This document shows, piece after piece, positions 1 through 5,069 of a DNA stretch of 5,069 nt. Both the position numbers and the translations under genes were made by a program. The stretch comes from JAXMEQ01 sp046348225. Its GTDB lineage: Bacteria > Pseudomonadota > Gammaproteobacteria > Burkholderiales > Burkholderiaceae_C. The stretch is from NCBI GenBank assembly GCA_046348225.1, contig JAXMEQ010000026.1, forward strand, positions 1 through 5,069, in the 5' to 3' direction. Under the pieces are notes generated by a model, which made no database searches, had not been told where the DNA came from, and was given only the letters and a program-made list of their open reading frames with translations. Position 1 is the first letter of the stretch, and each line of letters begins with the position of its first letter.

Positions 1-291
1 GTCCACCACATCCGCGCCATCGCCGGTCTCGCGGCTCAACAAGTAGGCCGCCCACAGGCGCAGCAGCACCAGGTAGACCGCATAGCCCACCGCCAGGCTT
101 GCGGCATAGCGCAGCGCCAGCGCCTCCACGCCCAGGCCACGCAGCAGCGCCGACGTGCCCCACAGCGCCGCCAGGCACAGCAGCGCGATCAAAGCAACGT
201 GCAGCCGCATCCAGCGGTGCGCTTGCAGCCAGCGGCGGGTGGCAGCGCGGGCGTGGCGGCTGTGGAGCGGTGGCGGCGGCAGGGCACTCAT
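1..291 (-). CDS. Small membrane protein of unknown function, 3' part outside the window
   Basis: I do not recognise this protein. The visible part is the first 97 residues, and the frame is still open at the window edge, so the C-terminus is missing. It begins with a proline-rich, then arginine-rich and histidine-rich cytoplasmic-looking stretch (residues 1-31). Two hydrophobic segments follow, at about 31-50 and 60-85, separated by a short loop with one Arg and one Glu. An acidic stretch (RETGDGAD) comes near the visible end. This suggests an inner-membrane protein with the N-terminus inside. The ATG at 291-289 overlaps the TGA of the upstream MFS gene as ATGA. No Shine-Dalgarno motif is visible before it, so translation is probably coupled to the upstream gene. 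If so, the frameshift in that gene may also lower expression of this one. Function cannot be inferred beyond co-transcription with an exporter. Confidence 0.6.
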   Translation of the reverse strand, partial: MSALPPPPLHSRHARAATRRWLQAHRWMRLHVALIALLCLAALWGTSALLRGLGVEALALRYAASLAVGYAVYLVLLRLWAAYLLSRETGDGADVVD

Positions 292-1537
292 GGGCGAATT
301 GTTGTCTTGGCGGCTGCCCGCACATCAGCCGTCGCGTGCGGCCGCACCCACACCACCAGCAAGCCCGCCGCCAGCAGCGCACAGCTGGCCGAGAAGCCAA
401 AGGCGAACGCGGCCGACACGCCCTCCCACAGCCAGCCAAACAGCACCGAGGCCGGCAGCAGCACGGCGCCGAGCAGCAGGTTGAACCAGCCAAAGGCGGT
501 GCCGCGCTGCGAGGCGGGGGCCAGGTCGGCCAGCAGCGCGCGCTCGACACCCTCGGTAGCGGCCATGAAGAGGCCATAGAGCCCAAACAGCAGGTAGAGC
601 CGCCAGCCCGGCTCGGCGAACCAGGCCATGCCCAGGTAGAAGACGGCGTAGGCCACATAGCCCGCAGTGAGCAAGCGCAGACGCCCGATCCGGTCGGACA
701 AATGCCCCAGCGGCGTCGAGCACACCGCAGCCACCGCCGACACCGCCGCCCACAGCAGCGGCACCTGGGCCTCGCTCACGCCCAGCTCCTTGGCGCGCAG
801 GAAGAGGAACATATTGCTGGAGTTGCCCAGCGTGAACACCGCGACCACCGCCAGGTAGCGCCTCAACGGCAGCGGCAGGCCGCGCCAGCGCCACTCGATG
901 CGGCCCTGAGGCTGCGGCGGCGCGCCTGACTCCTTCAAGGCCGTGCTGAGCAGCAAACACGCCAGCCCCGGCACCAAGGCCCACAGGAAGACCTGCTGCA
1001 GCGGCACGCCGGCCCCCAGCAGAGCCGCTGCCAGCAGCGGGCCGATCACGGCCCCGGTGTTGTCCAGCGCGCGGTGCAGCCCAAAGGCCAGGCCGCGTTG
1101 GTCGGGCGCGATGCTGGCGGCCAGCAGCGCGTCACGCGGCGCGGCGCGCACGGCTTGCCGATGCGGTCCAGCACGCGCAGCAGCAGGAGCAGCGGCCACA
1201 CGGTGGCGAAGGCAATCAAGGGCCGGGCCAGGCCAGCCACGCCATAGCCCGCAATGATCCAGGGCTTGCTGCGCCCGGTGCGGTCGGCCCATACGCCGCT
1301 GACGAGCTTGAGCAGGCTGGCGATGGCCTCCGCCAGCCCTTCGATCAGCCCCAGAGCCTTGGGGCCCGCCATCAGCACGCCCGAGAGGTAGAGCGGGATG
1401 AGCGGGTACATCATCTCGCTGGCGCTGTCGTTGACGAGGCTGATCAAGCCGATCAGCCAGACGCTGCGGGGCAGCTGCAGGAGGCGCGGAGCATGGGGCC
1501 AATGTAGGACACTTGTGCGGAGGAGCCCCTCGCCCAT
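288..1537 (-). pseudogene. MFS exporter, broken by a single-base frameshift
   Basis: With one base restored this reads as a 416-residue, 12-helix major facilitator protein of normal family length. The first frame (1537 to about 1154) carries helix 1 with NDSASEMMYPLIPLYL (residues 36-51), GLIEGLAEAIASLLKL (63-78), the MFS motif A loop ADRTGRSKP (84-92), and RVLDRIGK (121-128). The match then jumps frame to AVRAAPRDALLA, FGLHRALDNTGAVIGPLLAA and the C-terminal helices, including a second motif A-like loop, GHLSDRIGRLRLL. These motifs resemble the MJ1317-like group of MFS transporters, from memory. The substrate is unknown, and proton-driven drug or metabolite efflux is only a family-level guess. 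Without correction the first frame stops at 1046-1048 after 163 residues. The ATG at 1537 is preceded by GAGG five bases upstream. The stop overlaps the next gene as ATGA. It is either a real inactivating mutation or a sequencing error. Confidence 0.85.
1152..1156 (-). other. Frameshift point in the MFS gene (one missing base)
   Basis: On the minus strand the reading GGC AAG CCG TGC leaves the conserved motif. Inserting one G after AAG gives GGC AAG GCC GTG CGC GCC, which translates as GKAVRAAPRDAL and rejoins the conserved MFS frame exactly. The site corresponds to C at 1154 on the plus strand, where ggcttg would read ggccttg. No X XXY YYZ slippery heptamer is present, so programmed frameshifting is unlikely. 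Confidence 0.8.
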
Positions 1538-1679
1538 TCCCGCCTCGCTGAACGCCGGCGGGCCTGGTCGGTCCCCCGAGGGACGAAGCTGCCCGGCCTT
1601 GAGCCGCAGGCCGCTTCACGCGGGCCGGCTTGGGGCGGCCCGGCGCTCGGCCCAAAGGCATTTCGACTGGACTTTCGCA
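1538..1679. promoter_or_regulatory. Divergent intergenic region between the MFS and LysE genes
   Basis: Both flanking genes point outwards, so promoters for both must lie here or within the gene starts. I could not pick a convincing -35/-10 pair for either direction. The gap contains two short inverted repeats: GTCCC (1571-1575) with GGGAC (1580-1584) around a four-base loop, and CGGGCCG (1621-1627) with CGGCCCG (1636-1642) around an eight-base loop. In DNA this GC-rich, either could be chance. Either could also be a regulator site or a structure in the leader of the LysE mRNA. No regulator gene is adjacent. Confidence 0.35.
1543..1546 (-). promoter_or_regulatory. Ribosome binding site that supports the MFS start
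   Basis: GAGG on the minus strand sits five bases before the ATG at 1537-1535. It is the reason for choosing this start over a shorter one, even though the first 20 or so residues precede helix 1 and are not conserved-looking. Confidence 0.5.
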
Positions 1680-2312
1680 ATGGACCTCTCGACCTGGCTG
1701 ACCCTCTTTGCCGCCTGCTGGGCCATCAGCATCTCGCCCGGCGCAGGCGCGGTGGCGGCGATGAGCGCGGGACTGTCGCACGGCTTCCGGCGCGGCTACT
1801 TCATGACCTTTGGGCTGATCCTCGGCATCTGGACCCAGGTGCTGCTGGTGGGCGCGGGGCTGGGCGCCTTGATTGCGACGTCCGAGACCGCCTTTGCGGC
1901 CATCAAGTGGGCGGGTGTGGCCTACCTCGTTTACCTCGGCGTGCAGCAGTGGCGCGCGCCGGCCAAGCCCCTGGTGGCCCGCAGCGATGAAGCCCGCACA
2001 GTGACGCGCCGGCAGTTGGTGATGCGAGGCTGGGTGGTCAATGCGCTCAACCCCAAGGGCACGGTATTTTTGCTGGCCGTGGTGCCGCAGTTCCTCAACC
2101 TCAAGGCCGCGCTCGCGCCGCAGTACGGAATCATCGCGGCCACGCTGGGCTTCACCGACCTGGTGGTGATGGGCGGCTACACGGTGCTCGCCTCGCGGGT
2201 GCTGGCCGCGCTGCACAGCGAGTCGCACGTGCGGCTGCTGAACCGCATCTTTGGCTCGCTCTTCGTCGTCGCTGGATCATTGCTGGCAAGTTTCAAACGT
2301 GCCGCAGACTGA
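1680..2312 (+). CDS. LysE/RhtB-family exporter (amino acid or homoserine-lactone type)
   Basis: The 210-residue product has the usual length of LysE/RhtB inner-membrane exporters, which drive amino acids or related small molecules out of the cell. Family signs are the N-terminal helix ending in ISPGAGAVAAMSAGLSHGFRRG (residues 18-39, matching the PGP-x-n-G-x3-G signature), the helix 2-3 hairpin GLILGIWTQVLLVGAGLGAL, AGVAYLVYLGVQQWR, and the hallmark NPKGTVFLLAVVPQF (124-138). About five to six hydrophobic segments are visible. The second proline of the usual PGP is alanine here (PGA). The frame is open upstream to 1398, but that part is antisense to the MFS gene and not LysE-like, so the ATG at 1680 is chosen; only a weak GGA precedes it. 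The substrate cannot be read from the sequence. The next gene starts within its last codons, indicating one transcript. Confidence 0.9.
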   Translation: MDLSTWLTLFAACWAISISPGAGAVAAMSAGLSHGFRRGYFMTFGLILGIWTQVLLVGAGLGALIATSETAFAAIKWAGVAYLVYLGVQQWRAPAKPLVARSDEARTVTRRQLVMRGWVVNALNPKGTVFLLAVVPQFLNLKAALAPQYGIIAATLGFTDLVVMGGYTVLASRVLAALHSESHVRLLNRIFGSLFVVAGSLLASFKRAAD

Positions 2313-3201
2313 AGGGCTGGCCCGGCTGCCCACGGCCCTGCTATTCGCAGTGCCAGTCCTGATCTGGGCCAGCACCTGGCACGTCATCCTGTACCAGATC
2401 GGGTCACCCGTGCCGGCCCTGGCCTCGCTGGCCTGGCGCTTTGCGCTGGCGGCGGCCCTGCTGGCGGTGCTGGCCTGGCGCGCGGGCCAGAGCCTGCGCG
2501 CGCCACCGGCCGCGCATGCCTGGCTGCTGGTCACGGGCCTGGTGCACTACGCGGGCGACTACTGGTCCATCTACGAGGCCGAGCGCTACATCCCGACCGG
2601 TCTGGTGGCGGTGCTGTTCTGCCTGGCGGTGTTCTTGAATGCGCTGGGCGTGTGGCTGCTCAAGGGCCAGCGGCCCACGCGGCGCTTCCTGTTGGCATCC
2701 AGTGGCGCGGTGCTGGGCGTCGCGCTGGTCTTCTGGCCCGAGATCGCCACGACGGGCGCGCGGACACATGCGGCGCTGGGCCTGGGGCTGGGCCTGACGG
2801 GCGTGATCACCTCGACGATAGGCAGCTTCTTTACCCTGCACCTGATGGCGCAAGGGCTGCCGCTGCTGAGCGTGCTGGCCTGGAGCATGGGCTATGGCGC
2901 ACTGTGGCTGCTGGGCCTGGCGCTGTGCCTGCACCCCGGCGCTCCGCTGCTGGACCTGCGGGCCAGTTATCTGGCTGCATTGGCCTACCTGTCGGTGTTC
3001 GGCTCGGTGGTGTCGTTCGCGTTTTACTTCCGGCTGGCCGAACGCACCGGCCCCGCCAAGGCGGCGCTGACGGGTGTGGCGGTGCCGGTGATTGCGCTGG
3101 GCATCTCGGTCCTGCTAGAGGGCTGGCAGGCGACGCCGTTGGCCCTCTTGGGGATCGGGCTGGCCCTGGTCAGCCTCTTCGTGGCGACGAGGCCGGCTTA
3201 G
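2299..3201 (+). CDS. EamA-family (drug/metabolite superfamily) permease
   Basis: This is a 300-residue protein with about ten hydrophobic helices arranged as two EamA repeats, roughly residues 12-143 and 155-295. It belongs to the drug/metabolite transporter superfamily and should sit in the inner membrane. Supporting motifs are PVLIWASTWHVI in helix 1 (19-30), the YIPTGLVAVLFCLAVFLNAL segment of repeat 1, and in repeat 2 LSVFGSVVSFAFYFRLAERTGPAKAALTGVAVPVIALGISVLLEGW. The substrate is unknown. I take GTG 2299 as the start, since no ATG lies before helix 1. A TTG at 2251 would add 16 residues with no family character, and a GTG at 2350 would cut helix 1. GTG 2299 overlaps the LysE stop by 14 bases, so translational coupling is likely. 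Its 3' end overlaps the convergent tetR gene by 32 bases, and no terminator hairpin is evident. Confidence 0.9.
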   Translation: MPQTEGLARLPTALLFAVPVLIWASTWHVILYQIGSPVPALASLAWRFALAAALLAVLAWRAGQSLRAPPAAHAWLLVTGLVHYAGDYWSIYEAERYIPTGLVAVLFCLAVFLNALGVWLLKGQRPTRRFLLASSGAVLGVALVFWPEIATTGARTHAALGLGLGLTGVITSTIGSFFTLHLMAQGLPLLSVLAWSMGYGALWLLGLALCLHPGAPLLDLRASYLAALAYLSVFGSVVSFAFYFRLAERTGPAKAALTGVAVPVIALGISVLLEGWQATPLALLGIGLALVSLFVATRPA

Positions 3202-3817
3202 CCCCATCGATCAGGAGTCGCAGCGCCGCGTCGAACACCGCGTCGGCGTCACTGCCGACCGTCTGGCGCCAGCCGGCAGCCAGCAGCGGGTATTGCGAGG
3301 CGTCAGGCGCGGCGAGCGAGGCAGAGGGTGGGGCCTCGGGCGCCTGGGCGGCTTGTTCCTCCAGTACCCAGCCCACCACGAAGCGCCCAACCGACATCAG
3401 CAGCAGCGTGGCCGGCCCGGGCCCGAACCCGGCGGCGCACAGCAGCCGCAGCCGCGCCTCGATGGACTCGCGCTGTGCCTGGCCCGGCCGCGTACCCGCA
3501 TGCAGCCGCGCGCCATCGCGGCAGGCCAGCAGCGCGCGGCGAAAGCTCTGGCCATCAGCCATCAGCCAGTCCCGCCAGTGCTCGTGGCTGGCTGGGGCCT
3601 CGCGTGCCCGGCTCTGCAGCAGCACAGCCTGCGACATCGCATCCAGCAGCGCGGCCTTGTTCTTGAAGTGCCAGTACAGGGTCGGTGATTGCACGCCCAG
3701 CCGCTCGGCCAGCTTGCGCGTGGTGAGGGCATCGATACCGACCTCGTTCAGCAGATCCAGCGCGGCGCGCAGAACGTCGTCGCGGTTCAGACGGGCAGGG
3801 CGTTCCAGGTTCGTCAT
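3170..3817 (-). CDS. tetR: TetR-type tetracycline repressor homologue
   Basis: This 215-residue protein is a true TetR relative over its whole length, not just a member of the broad TetR superfamily. The DNA-binding part LNEVGIDALTTRKLAERLGV, SPTLYWHFKNKAALLDAM (residues 23-61) nearly copies TetR classes A and B. The core keeps HWRDWL, SFRRALLACRDGARLHAGTRP (91-111) and VLEEQAAQAPE. Relative to TetR(B) the offset is a constant six residues. The Mg-binding His100 and Glu147 (here H106, E153), Phe86 (F92), and Thr103-Arg104-Pro105 (109-111) are kept. The tetracycline contacts His64, Asn82 and Gln116 are replaced by R70, D88 and R122. In the recognition helix, Gln38 is Ser44. It should act as a dimer on the operators between it and tetA. 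ATG 3817 has no Shine-Dalgarno. An in-frame ATG at 3844, with GGGAG eight bases upstream, is the alternative and adds nine residues. Confidence 0.93.
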   Translation of the reverse strand: MTNLERPARLNRDDVLRAALDLLNEVGIDALTTRKLAERLGVQSPTLYWHFKNKAALLDAMSQAVLLQSRAREAPASHEHWRDWLMADGQSFRRALLACRDGARLHAGTRPGQAQRESIEARLRLLCAAGFGPGPATLLLMSVGRFVVGWVLEEQAAQAPEAPPSASLAAPDASQYPLLAAGWRQTVGSDADAVFDAALRLLIDGAKPASSPRRG

Positions 3818-3818
3818 G

Positions 3819-3837
3819 TCTATAGCGATGATAGAGA
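3819..3837. promoter_or_regulatory. Degenerate tet operator (O1-like), repressor-proximal
   Basis: The right half TGATAGAGA (3829-3837) matches the tetO half-site perfectly. The left half TCTATAGCG fits poorly when aligned at the same centre. An alternative reading is TCTAT (3819-3823) with ATAGA (3831-3835), the correct arms but two bases further apart than in tetO. The centre lies about 35 bp from that of the downstream operator, compared with 30 bp in Tn10. The site could be a weak second operator or a decayed one. Confidence 0.5.
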
Positions 3838-3853
3838 ATCTCATGCACAATGC

Positions 3854-3872
3854 TCCCTATCAACGATAGAGA
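3854..3872. promoter_or_regulatory. tet operator (O2-like), tetA-proximal
   Basis: The 19-base site TCCCTATCAACGATAGAGA differs from the Tn10 operator TCCCTATCAGTGATAGAGA only in the central base and its right-hand neighbour. It ends seven bases before the proposed tetA start, versus eight in Tn10. It is the main evidence that the neighbouring repressor controls this pump. The AGAG at 3868-3871, eight bases before TTG 3880, may double as the ribosome binding site. Confidence 0.88.
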
Positions 3873-3879
3873 TATTGAC

Positions 3880-5055
3880 TTGAATCGAGCCTTGACTGTC
3901 ATCCTCGTGACCCTGCTGCTGGACGCCGTGGGCATGAGCCTGATCTTCCCCATCCTGCCAGGCCTGCTGCGCGAGCTGGCCGGCGCCGAAGCCACCAACC
4001 ACCACTACGGCGCGCTGATGGCCGCCTACGCAGCGATGCAGTTCCTGTTCTCGCCAGTGCTGGGAGCACTCAGTGACCGCTTCGGCCGTCGGCCGGTGCT
4101 GCTGGTGTCGCTGGCCGGTGCTGCGGCCGACTACGTGCTGATGGCGCTGGCGCCGAACATGGCCTGGCTGTACGTGGGCCGCGTGCTGTCGGGCATCACC
4201 GGTGCCAGCATGGCCGTTGGCACGGCCTACCTGACTGACATCACGCCCGAAGCGGACCGCGCCAAGCGCTTCGGTCAGATGGGCGCCGCCATGGGGCTGG
4301 GCTTCGTGGTCGGGCCGTTGATCGGCGGCGCGTTCGGCGAGTGGTCGCTGCGCGCACCCTTCGTCGCGGCGGCCGTGATGAACGCGCTGAATCTGGCGCT
4401 GGCGTGGTTCGCGCTGCCCGAGTCCAACCAGCACCGCACGACGCGCCTGGAGCTGACCAAGCTCAACGCGTTCTCGTCGCTGCACCGTCTAGAGGGCAAG
4501 CCGGCGCTGCTTCCGCTGGTGGGCGTGTTTGCCGTAGTAGCGCTGGTGTCGCAGGTGCCAGCTTCGCTATGGATCCTGTACGGACAGGACCGCTACGGCT
4601 GGAGCACCTGGGTGGCCGGGCTGTCGCTGGCTTGCTATGGCGGGCTGCATGCGGTGTCGCAGGCCTTCGTCACCGGCCCGATGGTTGAGAGGCTGGGGGA
4701 GCGGCGCGCGCTGCTGGCCGGCATCGTGGCCGATGCGCTGGGCTTCATTGGCATGGGCGTTGCCACGGTGGGCTGGATGCCGTTCGCCCTGCTGCCTCTA
4801 TTCGCCATCGGCGGGCTGACCCTGCCGGCCTTGCAAGCGATGCAGTCGCGCCAGGTCGACGAGCAGCACCAAGGCGAGCTGCAAGGCACGCTGGCCAGCC
4901 TTACCAGCCTCATTGGCGTTGCGGGGCCGCTGGTGGTGACGGCAGGCTTTGCGGCCACGCAGTCGAGCTGGCCCGGGTGTGCCTGGATCGTGGCCGCACT
5001 CGTCTACAGCCTGACCCTGCCGCTGCTGTTCAGCCGGCGGGCGCGTGGCGCCTAG
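3880..5055 (+). CDS. tetA: TetA-type tetracycline/H+ antiporter (TCR/Tet family MFS)
   Basis: The 391-residue, 12-helix MFS protein would export a Mg-tetracycline-like drug across the inner membrane in exchange for protons. Residues known to matter in TetA(B) fall at the same numbers: D15 in helix 1 (LLLDAVG), D66 and R70 in motif A (GALSDRFGRRPVLL), D84, R101 (GRVLSGITGA), H257 (GGLHAVSQAFVTG) and D285 (VADALGF). Motif C-like GFVVGPLIGG is at 141-150, and LPALQAMQSRQVDEQHQGELQGTLASLTSL at 315-344 is also typical. The exact numbering, the MN start shared with TetA(B), and the Tn10-like operator distance favour TTG 3880. An ATG at 3850 would add ten residues encoded largely by the operator. 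Helix 4 differs (G111 is Met), so the drug class is not certain. I cannot assign it to a named Tet class. Confidence 0.9.
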   Translation: MNRALTVILVTLLLDAVGMSLIFPILPGLLRELAGAEATNHHYGALMAAYAAMQFLFSPVLGALSDRFGRRPVLLVSLAGAAADYVLMALAPNMAWLYVGRVLSGITGASMAVGTAYLTDITPEADRAKRFGQMGAAMGLGFVVGPLIGGAFGEWSLRAPFVAAAVMNALNLALAWFALPESNQHRTTRLELTKLNAFSSLHRLEGKPALLPLVGVFAVVALVSQVPASLWILYGQDRYGWSTWVAGLSLACYGGLHAVSQAFVTGPMVERLGERRALLAGIVADALGFIGMGVATVGWMPFALLPLFAIGGLTLPALQAMQSRQVDEQHQGELQGTLASLTSLIGVAGPLVVTAGFAATQSSWPGCAWIVAALVYSLTLPLLFSRRARGA

Positions 5056-5069
5056 AAGTCTGGTCTGCT

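Larger units (their letters stand above)
3818..3879. promoter_or_regulatory. Divergent tetR-tetA control region
   Basis: This 62-bp gap is noticeably AT-richer than its surroundings and carries two operator-like sites. Core promoters are weak by eye. For tetR (minus strand), TATCAT (3833-3828) is a good -10, but no good -35 lies at the right distance; alternatively, TTGATA (3863-3858) could be a -35, paired with a poor -10. For tetA, CACAAT (3846-3851) could be a -10, which would put the transcript start inside the downstream operator. In either case, repressor bound here would block both directions, as in Tn10, making the system self-regulated and inducible. Confidence 0.7.

Noticed and set aside
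99..929. Plus-strand open frame opposite the MFS gene
   Set aside because: Its low-complexity Ala/Arg/Gln/His-rich translation shows no domain, and it is antisense to the well-supported MFS gene.
1152..1160. Programmed -1 frameshifting in the MFS gene
   Set aside because: There is no slippery heptamer, and the shift falls in the middle of a conserved motif, so a plain one-base deletion explains it.
1571..1642. Inverted repeats in the divergent gap as terminators
   Set aside because: No T-run follows either stem, and no gene ends there. Stems of five and seven G/C pairs are expected by chance at this composition.
1398..1679. N-terminal extension of the LysE protein
   Set aside because: This part is antisense to the start of the MFS gene and does not resemble a LysE N-terminus. 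The family-length protein begins at 1680.
288..2228. Long minus-strand open frame of 646 codons
   Set aside because: Only its last 290 or so codons are the true C-terminal part of the MFS gene. The rest is antisense to the LysE gene and the divergent gap, is low-complexity and rich in Arg, Gln and His, and is open only because of high GC.
2652..3869. Long plus-strand open frame of 405 codons across the EamA and tetR genes
   Set aside because: It has no family character (Ala/Arg/Ser-rich) and is a shadow of EamA in another frame and of tetR in antisense.
3841..4485. Minus-strand open frame opposite tetA
   Set aside because: Its translation is Gln/Arg/His-rich and without motifs, while the opposite strand encodes a full TetA-type protein.

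Overview
This is a GC-rich window (about two thirds G+C by eye, strongly G/C at third codon positions) with tightly packed, overlapping genes. That fits a high-GC proteobacterium. A betaproteobacterium of the Burkholderiales (Comamonadaceae-like) is my best guess, but it rests on composition and the feel of the proteins, not on a marker gene. No RNA gene, insertion sequence, integrase, CRISPR array or origin is visible.

Layout. On the minus strand (1-1537) lies a two-gene unit transcribed leftwards: a 12-helix MFS exporter (288-1537) broken by a one-base deletion near 1154, and the start of an unrecognised small membrane protein (1-291) that overlaps it by ATGA and runs off the window. A 142-bp divergent gap (1538-1679) separates this unit from a plus-strand pair: a LysE/RhtB-type amino-acid exporter (1680-2312) and an EamA/DMT-family permease (2299-3201) that starts inside the last codons of the LysE gene. 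The EamA gene runs tail-to-tail into a minus-strand tetR-type repressor (3170-3817), with a 32-bp overlap of coding ends. The repressor is divergent from a tetA-type drug/proton antiporter (3880-5055).

How the genes work together. The right-hand part is a classical tetR-tetA switch. Between the two genes lies a near-perfect tet operator (3854-3872) seven bases before the proposed tetA start, almost the Tn10 spacing, plus a degenerate second operator (3819-3837). By analogy, the repressor binds the operators, blocks both genes, and is released when it binds its inducer, switching on the pump. The pump keeps the charged membrane residues known from TetA at identical positions. The repressor has replaced several residues that hold the tetracycline A ring in TetR, so the natural inducer may not be tetracycline. 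The rest of the window is also all transport: with TetA there are four small-molecule permeases of three superfamilies side by side, but nothing shows that they form one pathway.
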